Below, piece by piece: positions 31,715 to 43,559 of a stretch of DNA of 64,000 bases. Below the pieces are notes generated by a model. That model made no database searches. It saw only the letters and a program-made list of their open reading frames with translations, and was not told the DNA's origin. Every line of letters starts with the position of its first letter. Position 1 is the stretch's first letter. This stretch comes from Ischnura elegans (Eukaryota; Arthropoda; Insecta; Odonata; Coenagrionidae). The stretch lies in assembly GCF_921293095.1 (NCBI RefSeq), contig NC_060253.1:81691992-81755991 (forward strand), read 5' to 3'. The translations under genes and the position numbers were made by a program.

Positions 31715-32770
31715 TGTGACGGTACGACTAGCACCGTCGTTTTTTTTCAATGATTTCATCGCGGCCAATCCCAGGTGTGAGCCATCGCTCATTTAAATTT
31801 AGCGGGCACAGCACTGTTAGAGCGGCGTCCCCATCAAGTACAAGGGTTTTTCGAGTGTCATTTTTTTTGTTATGTCACGTGAACGCCGCTATATAACGGG
31901 TGTTCACGAGGAGACGGGAGGACATTTGTGTTTGGAAGTGCGCGGAAGCAGAGAGACCTTCCGAGCCGAGATAAGGCCAGCGCACAAGAGAACGAGAGTC
32001 AACGGGAGATAAGGAGTCAGTCGGAGTTCACGACTCAACGTGGGAACCACCCGCTGTGCTTCGAAGCCGCAGGCGGAGAGTAGCCTGTTGGGCTCAACCA
32101 GCCGAGACGGTGATTCGACAGAGAACCACACCATTGATGCGGTAAAATACTCCAACCCATCTCCCCGGATAGTGCATTATCCACTCTCCCTGCTCGATCC
32201 AACATAATTCCTCAAGAAGAGACCCCGAGTGCTGTTCACTCGAAATTAGTGATTTGTGGAACGATATCACGCAACCCTTTGCCAAGCTTTTTCAACATTC
32301 AAAGAGAAAAGTTGTATCACTAATCTCCCGTCCACGAGGTTTGCATATTCAAAGCGATAGTGCTGGACATTTCGCAGAACTGGACGAGGAGCCTGTACAT
32401 TCTTTGGCATTTGTAAATTCATCATTCATCCATTCATCCTATTATTTCTTGTATTAGAATTAAGTAATTTTGGTGGGGTAGTGTTCTTCGTCTTTTGATT
32501 CATTTATTTTTCATTTATGTTTCATCACAAAAGCAAATCATTCATCCCTCATTAGAACTAGGAAAGGGTATTTCTCTGATTTTTGTTTTTTTTGTACGGT
32601 CAATTTTTGCAAATAAATGTGTAAACCCGATCATTTTGTAAGAGGTCGTTTCTATCTTGTGCTGTGCTCTGCACTGAGGTCAATCCATCCCCAGTATTTA
32701 GATACCTTTATCGCGAACGCGCGCCGCAGAACTTCCACGATATTATTGTATAGACCCGTGATCTATCACA
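31715..32770 (+). repeat. 3' LTR
   Basis: Identical to the 5' LTR in every stretch I compared. Ends ATCTATCACA, followed by GTTT, the second copy of the target site. Confidence 0.95.
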
Positions 32771-34559
32771 GTTTGTTTTCCATCTTTTGGTCCAAATGAG
32801 ATGCACCGTGGGAGACCCCATCCAGCTGCATACAAATTTTTGGACCAAATGCCTTTGCATCAAACTTGTTGGTCCAAATATTATGATGCAAATTTGACCA
32901 TGGGACACCAGCTTAAGAATTCATATCTATTAAGCAGTAATATTTCACTTTCATTTGCGTCACTCAGGCTAATATGGTTAGGAATGATCAGAAAAATGGC
33001 AGGAAAAGGCAATATGTAATAACTATTAATTGGGCTAATCAGTCCAATTTCAGAGAAATTTTCGTAAGCCCTAATAGGCAAGCTCTTCTCTGCAGTCAGC
33101 CCACGCCAACTTACCCATCTGGTAAGAACATGCCCATGTATTGTTTTACCATGCTGCTTAACACAAGCAGCACCACCAATCATTACAGACGTTAAATTTT
33201 TGCATACCATGTTAAAACAAAAAAATACACAACATTTACTTAATTCTGAAAACTTATCAATTGGCTCTTTTAAAGGGAAATATTTAGCATAGCCAGAGAC
33301 ATTTACAATTAGCAAGAATTTTCCAAAGACTTTTCATAAGAAGTTCAAACCACTCATCACAGAAAAGTTAAATACTGTGGATCAGAGCTTTTATGACCCT
33401 GCAATTAACATTTTCTGACCCTACCAGCGGCATTGGTTTGTGGTCAAACATGCTTTGTTTGTATGAATTAGCTATATGGATGATTGTTGCTTGTACGTAA
33501 ATTGCAAACTTCAAATTAAATTCCTCGTACTATTCTGAGAATTGTCAAATTTTTAACATAGCTCTACCATCAATATTAACGCATTTAATGCAGCAACAAT
33601 TTCCATGTTGATGTTTATACTGAAATTGAGATACATATAAGTTAATATTTATGGTAGAATTTCGTTTAAAAATTGCCAACGCTGCTCAAAAGACAAAGAA
33701 TTCAATTCTTAGTTGCCCACAAGATCTTACGCACTGGTACTTCTATTAACACATCAGTTAACATTATCCAGCAGTAATCCAAATGTTTTGGATACATTTG
33801 TACGGCTGCGGTCCCTTACCACAAAGAGGGGTAATATAAGAGGAGGGGTCCGGGTGCCTGCTCCCGAATTTTGAATGTGCAGCCTAAGTCCTGCTTTGTT
33901 CGGTCCCAAAACTAAGACTTTGCAAACCCCTGTCCATCATAAAAGGGGGAGAGCAAGGTAGCGTATATTTTCGGCTTTTGTTTGCCTGCATAGGAAAATC
34001 TCTGACAAAAATTTGCTGCTTTTGTCTCCCGGATCAAGAAACATCCTGCTGCATATACTCGTTGTTCCTAGCGAAAGGGTTAAATGGCAGGCTATTAGAC
34101 CACAAAGCATCGTACGAAGAGTTGTACTTCTCTTTCTGGGGAATACTCGTACTTTAGAAATGTCCAGTTTTTTTTAAATAGTGCAAGCAAAATGATGGGT
34201 AACAGCGTGGGATTATGATTGTGAGTCAATAATTAATGATGGCCATGGAAAAACATATTTTACCTGCTCTTCTGAAATGAATAAGGGAGTATATTTGATT
34301 ATTATTAAAGGTATCCTGATAATGCTGGATTACATGAAAGATTTTACAAATCACCCGCCCTGCACCCCTCACCACTTGAACTTAAGGGGGTCGTTCCATT
34401 AGTCCCTAAAATCTCTCAGTAAGTGCTCTCATAGTATCAAAAATTAACCAGAAAGTAAGCACTCGTGACTAGTCACCTGTTAAATTTCTCAGCTGTATCC
34501 TTCCCATAGTTTCATTGTTGTTACCGATTGTGGTGAACAACTTCCATTTGTTTATAAAA

Positions 34560-35230
34560 ATGGATAAAAGGGAGTTTCGCAACTGATCAACCACTCGTTT
34601 TTCAAGGAGTTAACATTGAAGGAAATCACAGCTGAGTTGCATAAAGTTCGTGGGATATTTGCTTTTATGTTTGCAACTATTTTCAAATGGGTTTATGAAT
34701 TTTAACTAGATCTTACATCCAAAAATATGAACATTGTTTCGGATTACCTGTGTAAGTGTCTACCGCTGAAATGATAGACAAAATTAATGACATGGTTGTA
34801 AATGATAGACAAATCAAAGTGCCTATAGAAAAGGCCTCAGGTATATCCCCATGTAAAATTGCTTTAATTTTGCATGAAAAATTGGGTGTGAAAATAATCT
34901 TGTCAAGATTGCTGCCACTTTCCCTCACAGTGGGGAATAAACGCTATCGTGTGGTCAACTCAAGAGGCTGATTTGGCACTTTTCCTTCGCCATCCTAAGG
35001 ATTTTCTGCATCGATTAATACCTTTTGATGAATACGAATTCATCACTACACTACAGAGATAAAAAACATAAAAGAGGGGAATTTTGAAGATGAACAGGCT
35101 ACAAAGCAGGCGAATATAGTGAAACGGGCCTTTCAGGTCATGGTAACGATAAAATACACATTGACAGTGTTTGGTAATAATGTGTTGAAGGCGTAATCTA
35201 GAAGGTTATTTTCAACTTTCAGGCAACTTT
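34560..35230 (+). pseudogene. Degenerate mariner transposase
   Basis: Pieces in different frames follow mariner order: I-T-A-E-L-H-K-V ... A-T-I-F-K-W-V-Y-E-F; then M-I-D-K-I-N-D-M-V-V-N-D-R-Q-I and I-S-P-C-K-I-A-L-I-L-H-E-K-L-G-V (34756-34940); then F-L-H-R-L, D-E, H-H-Y-T, and F-Q-V-M-V-T-I (to about 35160). Frameshifts and stops separate them and catalytic positions are lost. It sits on the strand opposite NDUFA10, in intron 5. TIRs were not found. Confidence 0.7.
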
Positions 35231-35679
35231 CAGAATACTCTTTCAGGCGTAAATTTGGATTTTCGTTTCTTCCTTATATGTGCATTGCGACACAGATATG
35301 TCTCGGTATTATTGAGTACAAGCCAGACTACTCAGACCATTTAACAGAGAGTGCTATCATGGTGAGAATCGCTTGACTGAGAACTTATGCTTTGCCTTGT
35401 GTTCTAGCACCGGGAGTGGGGGAAGTTGCGAAGAATTTAGGAATAGTAACGAATAACTCTGTAACACATTTGCGGATGGTGAGAGTAAGTCAAACTGGCC
35501 CTTTCAAGGCACAGGCAATACCCGAAGTTCAAGCTCAGCAGAAAACGCAGTTACTCGCACTGGCCGAATGGACTGACTTTTAAAATAGACCATACATAAC
35601 CTTCATTATGCTTTGCAAGATAACATTAATCAAGGCAGGCACACATGCACAATTGAGACAAACCACTGTGAGCACTCAC

Positions 35680-35794
35680 CTTATTTTTTAGGTCTTCCAG
35701 GGCTTTTAAGTCCTCAGCTTCAACAAGCAGCTCAGGCACATCAAACACGGGCACATTGAAGTATGTCATAAGGAAGCTCTTATTATTTGTGTAC
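35680..35794 (-). CDS. NDUFA10: NDUFA10, exon 5
   Basis: Between CCACAG and GTGAGT. It completes a Leu codon, then reads Y-T-N-N-K-S-F-L-M-T-Y-F-N-V-P-V-F-D-V-P and E-L-L-V-E-A-E-D-L. The F-N-V-P-x-F-D-V-P-E-L segment is typical of insect ND-42. Ends phase 0. Confidence 0.92.
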
Positions 35795-37558
35795 CTGTGG
35801 GGAGGGAGAAATATGCATGATTGAAGAGACATTCCACACACATGTACCTCCACAGTTGTACTGACATCCTCTCAGCCAAAAGGTTTTCAAATATTCCACA
35901 GAAAAAATATTCTTAGGAAATAGCTGATAAGACTTTTTGCACCATAATGACCTAGCCCTTTCGTTTATGATGGTACAATACAAATAAGCTCGGTTTAACC
36001 TTCGTTAACCTCAAGTTAATCTCCGGAAAATCACTAATTATATTAGGTTCTCGTTATATCTGAATGATGAAACCCCTCCATTCGCATATTATCCTGTAAT
36101 AGCCGCATGTATTGGTGTTTTTTCACAGAAGAATAATATCTGCACTTGCATATCTGTGCATAATTTAGCAAATTAAATACTGCAAAACAATACTTGGTGC
36201 TTGTTTCCAAAACGATATTCTGAAACAAAAAACAATGCCCTTGTGAAGGAAAGTAGAGGGTTTTGATTGGCAATATCATAGATGATTTTAAGCTAAACTC
36301 CTGTATATCAAACAGTGACATTATAACTAAAATTTTAACAGGAAATTAAACTTTTAATGTTGTGGCAGTTACACCAATGAGGAGGTTTGGGGTCTGAGTC
36401 ATGGTTTAGTCAGGTTGTCGATACTAAGGTGACACTCGGACTATTTATAATATAGACGTGGCACATATTACATTCTAACTTGCAGTTGACGAACAATACT
36501 GCTAGAAAACATTATTTGGTGCAGGATCTCTGCATAGCTTTAACGCAGCAACAATCATCCCAATTTGGTGCTGACCAGCCTGGTGAGCAATATTTACTCC
36601 CTACACCAGTTTTTGGAGTTATTATTTCCGCTATCACCAGTAAATTGGAAGACCCCATATTTTCAGGTTAAATAAATATGCACCGCTCTAAAGAGATATG
36701 CCTCGAAATATCAATCTATCACGCAGCGTGACAGGAACTTCTTGGCATCACCATATCCATATTTTTTTACACACTTGTGATGGGCCTTCTGACGATATAC
36801 CGCCAATTACTTGCTACATCGTAATTCTCACTATGTGCTGCACTCACTAAAATGAACTTCCATTGCAGCTTGATTGATACCTTGGTGGCATCAATACAGG
36901 CTATCTCTATGATGGAGTATTGACATTTGCATTGTCAATTGCCACAGAAAATTCACATTGGTAAATTTATTTCTAATTCAAATCTTAGCAATGAAAAATT
37001 TAGAGATAGGAGAGTTCCTGTGGCTGGTTCTACCTACGAGCTACCAGTTCTTGGCCAACAGCTAGTATGATTGCATTAAAGGGGGACCTCCACATACCTA
37101 ATCAAATTGACTGTCCGTAAGATAAGCCATAACTTATTTGATCATAGACCCAAAATTATCAAATTTTTTGTAGGCATTTCAGTTTTAGATAGAATTTCCA
37201 GATAAATACAAACATTGACAATGTTCTAAAAATTTTTTTACTGGTGTACTATGTGCTTTGACTTTCACAACATTAACACATACACTAGCACAATTTATGG
37301 AAAGTTGACATCTGTTTCATTTACATTATGATGTCTTTCAACTATATTTCAACTGCAAACAGTAACTTTAAATCAAAATAAACTTTTACTACTGTCCAGA
37401 TAAGACAAATCAGTAAATTTTGCTTATTGAATTCTCCGGAGGCATTATTTTTTTAAAAGGTTTCCAAATGAGGTTGCCATTAATTTTTCTACGAGGTGGT
37501 TCATTATACGGGGGTTTATCCATTTGCACTTGAATTAAAATGAGAAGAAAATAATTAC
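35795..37558 (-). other. NDUFA10 intron 4
   Basis: 1.76-kb AT-rich intron; no repeat or gene recognised. Confidence 0.7.
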
Positions 37559-37723
37559 AGGGCACGGCGATCGGCCCAGTCCCACTCCTTGACAATGCGC
37601 CAATCCTTCATCTTCTTGTCGTACTTATCAAATCTCTCAAAGTCGATTCGTTCAATGTCCTCCACAACCACTTCCACATCTCCCCCTCGGCTCCAGTCAT
37701 ACACCAGCAACTCAGCATGCTCA
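37559..37723 (-). CDS. NDUFA10: NDUFA10, exon 4
   Basis: Acceptor ACGTAG, donor CCT/GTAATT. Reads S-E-H-A-E-L-L-V-Y-D-W ... V-V-V-E-D-I-E-R-I-D-F-E-R-F ... K-E-W-D-W-A-D-R-R-A-L. The V-V-E-D-I-E segment is conserved in NDUFA10. In genomic DNA the donor GTAA also supplies an in-frame TAA, so intron retention would truncate the protein here. Confidence 0.9.
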
Positions 37724-39714
37724 CTACGTAGGACAAAGAAGAACCATGAGTCACCAACTAACCTATCAACTCCGCTCCTCACATCAAATCAAGAGGTCAA
37801 ATACAGAACAGTAGCAAGAAATGAAAGTGACAGGATATGGCAGATAAAGCATTGAAAAAAGAATTGACTATGCCAAGTAGCATAGTACGCAAGTAAGAGC
37901 ACCACAAAAAGTGATGAGATCAATAGAAAAGGTTGACGAACTTTTAGTCTTTTAGAATGGAATAATGCAAAATGGGGTAAATACAACCATTAATAAACTG
38001 AAAGCACAGAGAAATCATGTCTCAACTGCTTTAATTTTAGTTTAGGTCACAATTTAAGATACACACTATAAATAGGCCAGACTTCAGCATCTCATACATC
38101 GTAAATTAAACCGTAACACTGCCATCATATACTTTTCCCAACCTTTCTTCAAGACTATTCTAGGTTCTGCTCATTCTTCAAGGCTCATTTGAAATTGATG
38201 AGGAAGCAGATTGCAGCCAGCCACACTCTACCAGCAAACCAAACCATACAGAAATTACCATATACTGATGAGAGTAAATGCAAGTGGTGTGAATGTCGAT
38301 TACCCTGCTTGTTAGAGCTATCACGCAATATTTCAGTCCAATCTACTTAATGGCTATGCAATAGAGAGACGTTAAATGAATAGCTATTATGCCAATTAAG
38401 TCAAAACTAGGAAGAGTTAGTTCAGAAAGTATTAGCATCGCAGAGAAAATCTAAGGATGGCATTACACTGAAGAGTAAATTATCCATTGTGATGGAGAAG
38501 GAAGCCAGAACTAACAAGTAAATAAGGCAGAAAATTCATTCATGATCATTGTGGCACCAATCCCCTAATCGCCAGCGCAGGGATTTATCATCATCTATGG
38601 AGGCAAGTTTGCAAGTGTAGAAAATTCTAAGAAATAGTAATGAGATGAGTTGAAAAAGACACAGAAGGCATAAAATATTTGATGTTCAAGCTCAGTGCTT
38701 AGGTCCATTGAGCACACCTGTAATCAGTGAATAATCCACGTGACAGACCAAAAAATGGCAAATACAGCGAGTTTAAAGAATTTGCAGTTAATTAGGATTG
38801 GTTAGAATATTTCACAAAGAAATACATTCTTCATTGACAACCAAATGAGTAGCCTGAGAATTTTCAGAAGTTTACCGAAGGGATTGGTCATAGAAGACAA
38901 CGAGTCCTAAATACTAATAAAACAGCACACTTTCCCTAGCAGATTTTAATTTCCAAGTCAAAAAGACTCTTCTGGGGTTAAAAATTGCAAAAGACAGCAG
39001 GCGATAAACCCTGTCATCGGCAAATATACCACAAAGTAAAAGATGAATCAGAACAATATGAGTAGTATAGCACAGAACTAGATGCTACTGAGGATGAAGA
39101 AGGCAGATTGATTCATCAACAAAAAGCACACAAAAAAATACAACAGACAATTATCTGGTGAAAGACTTGGTAGTGGAGCAGAGGTATTCCATGTCGGGAA
39201 TTTCTATCTCAGTCGCCTGTTGTCACAGAAATTTTTGCCTCGAGATGCAGGGGGGATTTGATGCAAGACTTTTTAATGCCTTGGTACACAAAAAAATCTC
39301 AGCAACAATAAAACTATAATAATCAAGAGATAAAAGATGCAGATGCTCAGCAATTAACAATAAGAAGACTTCAGAAGTTTTATGACTCTTAACTTCTAAT
39401 TTTCCAGAATGGTGAATGATGAAATATGATAAAAAACAGTACCTTTCTTGTTCTGCAGGGAGATAGATCAGTAATAAGCAGAATAGAAAATGTATTACAA
39501 ACAGCTAATAGGACATAAGAGGACGTACGCATGGATGGGAAAATGGGGTGCACATTACTCACCGATTCTCACCAGGCAGCGTTAGGCTTCAGGAACAAAT
39601 AGCATACCCACTAAAGTATTAGAGGTATAATCTATGGCTTAAAAATAGGCGCTATAGTAGCACTTCCATCAAATTCAATTACATACCACTACTTTATTTA
39701 AAAAACAAACAAAC
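37724..39714 (-). other. NDUFA10 intron 3
   Basis: 2-kb AT-rich intron; nothing recognised. Confidence 0.7.
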
Positions 39715-39925
39715 CTAATTTCTTTGAGGAAGTTGGTTTTGTACACTGACTCCATTTTTCGGAGATATTCGTCCGAGAGTGCTTTGGACTGAACTTCGTG
39801 AGAATGGTTCCTTTTCTTAATGTTCTCCTTAACAGCATTCACTGGAACATCCAGGTATATCACCAGATGGGGCTTCATTAGTTCTTGAATGGTGTTCTGT
39901 TTCACTTCATAATACGCACGGCGTG
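39715..39925 (-). CDS. NDUFA10: NDUFA10, exon 3
   Basis: Acceptor TTTGCAG, donor AG/GTTTGT. Encodes A-R-R-A-Y-Y-E-V-K-Q-N-T-I, then P-H-L-V-I-Y-L-D-V-P-V, K-K-R-N-H-S-H-E and S-D-E-Y-L-R-K-M-E. P-H-L-V-I-Y-L-D-V-P is the deoxynucleoside-kinase-fold strand shared by NDUFA10 and dNKs. It splices in frame to F-L-K-E-I / S-E-H. Confidence 0.93.
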
Positions 39926-39998
39926 CTGCAAATGGAGGTTGGCAATTAAAATCACCAAAATAACACCACAGCCAACTGCATCCTTGTCAATCACTCAC

Positions 39999-40085
39999 CT
40001 CGTGCACTGATAAAGCCACTACTAAACATGGCCTCGGCAAAAACATAATCACTATAGGGACTTCTTTCAATTACAACACCTTGAC
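39999..40085 (-). CDS. NDUFA10: NDUFA10, exon 2
   Basis: 87 nt between TTCTAG and GTGAGT. Encodes G-Q-G-V-V-I-E-R-S-P-Y-S-D-Y-V-F-A-E-A-M, then F-S-S-G-F-I; the E-R-S-x-Y-S-D-x-V-F motif is the dNK-like substrate-pocket segment. The intron to exon 3 is only 73 nt. Confidence 0.93.
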
Positions 40086-42380
40086 CTAGAAAATTGAAAT
40101 AAAAGACTTAATACAACCAACATACCTAGCATAGTTGTGCATTTTTCAAATTACTACATCACAATAAAACTAAATTTAATGGAAATAGCTTTCATAAGTA
40201 TGCATCAGTGTTTTGTGGAAAATACCGAACAAGATTCCCTTTCACTCAAATATATGAACCTCCTGAATGTGCAAATTAGCTATGAGATGTGTTTTTTGTA
40301 GGAAAACTATGACGTAGTGGTAAAATCCCGTTATTCCTGGCTCAACAAATTTCAATTTTAAGTGCTTATAATTCAATGCTAATCACTTATATATCGCTCA
40401 GAGGTTTAAGTTGAACAAGCATAACTTCTGACAGTTTCATAGTGGATGCAATTAATCACTTCAGAGAGAGACATCTGACATCACATAATTGACTGACCTG
40501 TATCCACACATCCAGTATTTCAGAACTTAAAAGGAGATGAAAAATTTTAGGGCACAGCATATATTATCCGCATAACTTGCTCTATCGTTTCATTCTAGTC
40601 CCCACGGCTTGAATATTGTTTAGATCTGATGAGAGGTCAGTGTGTTCACTTATTTAGCTAAACACTCACGACCGACAGAAAAAGCATATTTCGCTTTTAA
40701 TATGGGAACAAAGGTCATTTGCTAATATACGAACAAAGGTCATTTGCTTTTATAATGAATATAAGAGCTTGAAGAATACCTTTTTGCTTACTCAGGAAGT
40801 TATACAACCACTTTACTTCTATACTATTAATACTATTTCTTCCTTGATATGATTTATGAACGTGATTACCATTGTATTTACGCATGCACTCTGTATCTAT
40901 CACAGTCCAACCACAAGAAATGGGACTAATAGGATAACTAGTATACATCAATTTGACACAGGCAAGGTGGAAGAAAAATAATCTTATTCATCACAGAAAT
41001 CAGCACTGTTTTCTTATTTGCTCATAAATCTGATATAATGGAGCCAGTAGGTAAAATATTGAGGCAAGGAATTGATTCGATACATTTTTCCTCCATTTAC
41101 TTACGAAATGTCAATGCTGTGGCCGGGAGCAACTTCGGGAGGGAGGCAGCAGGTTGATTTTGAGAGGGGACAATTATGAACGTGTATTCCAAAAATTTTG
41201 GGGGTTCGAATCCCAACATCCCTCCTTAATATGGCCTTGCTAAACATATTAATCGTGCTCACATGAAAATGTATAAAAAGTCATTACGACTTCACTAAAT
41301 TGTGAAAATTGAAGAAAATTTCCAATTGCAAAATGTATCATAGTAATAGATAGCTTCTCCTCTATTTGTGTTACATTTAGAATACACCAGCAATGCTTTT
41401 TATTGCAAGGTAAAGAGGCTAGTGAGCTCTGCACCATGAAAAAATTCTAGCTTGCAGCTGTTTTCAAGAAATTTTTTCAAAAAATATGAATTATCATTAT
41501 TTTGCATGAAAATAATGACTTCTGGATCATCTGGCTCACCTTCCCATCAAGTTGCTGGTTTCACATAGCTGACATCAAATTATCCTCAGTTGACTCCTAG
41601 TATAGTTTTTAAGATGTTTATTCTAATTTATTGCCCTTCCCTTCTAGCAGTAAAAATCCCTTTTGTTCATTATACCCCTCCCCCCCCTTTCTTTATTTTT
41701 CAAAAGATCGTATTGATTTCCAATTTTGATGCCTTAACATAGTATTAAGTATCTAATAGGAAGGCAAAAAGACCGCAAAATAAATAACACCATTAATATT
41801 ACAAAATAAGCAGCAATAAGATTAATAAGAATAAACCTCCCCAAATATAAGCAACAGAAAAATTAAAGGGCTTTAGATACACAACGGTTTCTAAGGGCAT
41901 GATAGAAATCAGTACGGCCTAGTTGCTTATATTCAGGGGTTTGGAGAAAGTCTGAGCACAAAAAACAGGGAATGACATACTCATACCTAACTAAAATGTC
42001 TATAGTGATCATCAGAGACAAGTAAATTTACATGCTCCAAAGAGACATTTTATTAGTACATACATTCTCCTCATACTCTTCTAATCACAAAACTTCTGAT
42101 CTTGAGAGTTGAAAACAGTTCATGATGGGCAAATTTAAAAATTTATCAAACCATGTCAAAAAGATAAGGTTCAAAAGGAAACTGATCATAACAAAGACAG
42201 GAGACTAAGTATCAAGACATCACAGGCTCAACAATGACGAAAGACATTAGAACAAACTACCGGCTTATTGGAACAAGTTTCTTAATTCAAATAGCAAAAA
42301 ATGTACCCTTTTTAAGCTTCATCTCTACTCTAAAATATGCTTTTAACTTTACGAAGGTGCCAAGAATTTTTAGAACTTAC
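40086..42380 (-). other. NDUFA10 intron 1
   Basis: 2.3-kb AT-rich intron. A short C run lies near 41681-41690. A GGTTCGAATCC string near 41203 looks like a box B but has no box A partner. No gene recognised. Confidence 0.65.
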
Positions 42381-42927
42381 CTGTGTTAAGAACGTGAGCC
42401 AGAGCATCAACATACCGAAAATACCGTAGCTGATACTTTTGTATCTGAAAACTTGCAGCCTTACGATTGCTTGGTTCAAGGCAAAAGTTTTTCTCGTCGT
42501 AAGTGCGGACGCCTTCTGGTAATTGGGGATCCAACGTCCTAAGATCAAAATTATATGGAGTAATGTAAAGATCATCCAAAGTGGCTTCCGGAATATGGTA
42601 AAAATCGAGGTCCTCAGCAAGCTTCTTAGCAAAATCTGTCTTTCCAGCTGCTATGGGACCCTCCACTGAGATGATCTTTGAATTTTCATTGAGGCGTCTA
42701 GTAGTTCTGTCGAAAATTGCATTGAACACAAGGTAACGTTTTTCCTTATAAGGATATGGTGCAGGAATTTTCAGGTCCTGATCACGAAGGGCCTTTCCGC
42801 TAATGAAGGCGCATTGCTTGAAAAATAAATTCTTTTGGCTAATCCTAGAGGCTGATTTCGACACGCACGTAACAGATGGAAAATTCAAGAACCTCGCCGA
42901 CGAAGACCGCACTATTACCAAAGCCAT
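42381..42927 (-). CDS. NDUFA10: NDUFA10 (ND-42), exon 1: presequence and P-loop
   Basis: Accessory subunit of mitochondrial NADH dehydrogenase (complex I), matrix side, with a deoxynucleoside-kinase fold. The start is ATG 42927, giving M-A-L-V-I-V-R-S-S-S-A-R-F, a basic Ser/Arg-rich mitochondrial presequence; an ATG 21 nt upstream in frame is less suited. Signature: R-T-T-R-R-L-N-E-N-S-K-I-I-S-V, then the P-loop G-P-I-A-A-G-K-T, then Y-H-I-P-E-A-T-L-D-D. Donor G/GTAAGT. The six exons total 1221 nt, 406 residues, the usual insect ND-42 length. Complete and intact. Confidence 0.96.
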
Positions 42928-43559
42928 AATGATAAAATTTAAAAACAACCAAACGAAGTGCTAACGCATATCCACTTCTTAACGGCAACGGGACTAAACG
43001 AGACGAATACAACAGACGGCAATCGTAACTCCCCTACCGTTCGATTACTTAATGATTAGATACGTTACTCGGACGAAACATCAACACATTCATGAGGAGC
43101 TTGGTTTAAACCTCTAAATCTTACACGTCACGTTTGCTGTTTACATGTCAATCTTGGGAAGTAGGTTGATCAGCGCATGCGCATCGCGCGCTTTCGGGAC
43201 TATTCAATGGGATCCTCAGGACGTATTTCATTACCATTGTCTCAGGATATGGTTGCATCTATTAACTTAATACTTGAAGAACCTGCAAAAACCAATTGAA
43301 ACAAGATATTCAGCTATCGAGCCATAATTAAAACTTAAGAGGTAATGATAAGATGCAGCGTTACATGAAAGTCGCAAAATAATGATAAGTGAAGAGAATT
43401 CTAAATTTTAGATATTTACTGGTTACATTTCTAACCATAGTAAAAAGATGAAAGTCTCCACTTCGCCTGAAGTCGTTCCGCAGGCATCCGTCCCGGAAAA
43501 TGGCGGCGGGCGCCGAACATATTCAAATTGAAATGGTAAATAGGTATAAAGCAATTAGC
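42928..43559. other. NDUFA10: NDUFA10 5' flank
   Basis: Presumed 5' UTR and promoter, relatively CpG-rich around 43000-43200. No divergent gene was recognised on the plus strand. Confidence 0.5.
43173..43182. promoter_or_regulatory. NRF-1 (ewg)-type site upstream of NDUFA10
   Basis: The perfect palindrome GCGCATGCGC, followed by the CpG-rich ATCGCGCGC, about 246 bp upstream of the NDUFA10 ATG in otherwise AT-rich DNA. GCGCATGCGC is the canonical NRF-1 core, and NRF-1 family factors drive many respiratory-chain genes. Function here is inference. Confidence 0.6.

Larger units (their letters stand above)
25529..32770 (+). mobile_element. Ty3/Gypsy LTR retrotransposon, full length and young
   Basis: Two direct LTRs of 1056 bp (25529-26584, 31715-32770), a 4-bp target duplication GTTT (25525-25528, 32771-32774), tRNA-type primer site, gag, protease, RT-RNase H-integrase in Gypsy order, and a purine tract before the 3' LTR. 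All open frames read through both LTRs are identical, so insertion was recent. There is no env-like ORF between pol (ends 31579) and the 3' LTR. It is inserted in the TTAA element, in sense opposite to NDUFA10. Confidence 0.95.
21703..32912. mobile_element. TTAA-flanked inverted-repeat element (outermost layer)
   Basis: Left end GCTGGTGTCCCACGGTCAAA (21703) and right end reverse complement GCTGGTGTCCCATGGTCAAA (32912) match at 19 of 20 positions and continue TTTGCATCA; both are flanked by TTAA (21699-21702, 32913-32916), the piggyBac-type target. A subterminal GTCTCCCACGGT is repeated in both ends. Removing the hAT-like and Gypsy insertions with their duplications leaves about 2.0 kb. No piggyBac transposase was seen, so the class rests on TTAA and TIRs only. 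Confidence 0.7.
21573..35679 (-). other. NDUFA10: NDUFA10 intron 5, swollen by nested transposons
   Basis: 14.1-kb intron bounded by GTGAGT (minus) and TTTCAG. It holds the TTAA element 21703-32912 with everything nested in it, and a mariner relic at 34560-35230. The stretches 32917-34559 and 35231-35679 show nothing recognisable. Confidence 0.85.

Noticed and set aside
25529-32770. Endogenous retrovirus or errantivirus with env
   Set aside because: Only about 135 nt separate the pol stop from the 3' LTR and no envelope-like frame exists; it is a plain Ty3/Gypsy retrotransposon.
37555-37782. NDUFA10 ending at the stop in the 37559-37723 exon
   Set aside because: The in-frame stop lies in the donor GTAATT; splicing to 35794 continues with conserved NDUFA10 sequence through to the proper C-terminus at 21477.
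41195-41225. GGTTCGAATCC box B-like string in NDUFA10 intron 1
   Set aside because: No box A upstream and no cloverleaf arms; probably chance.
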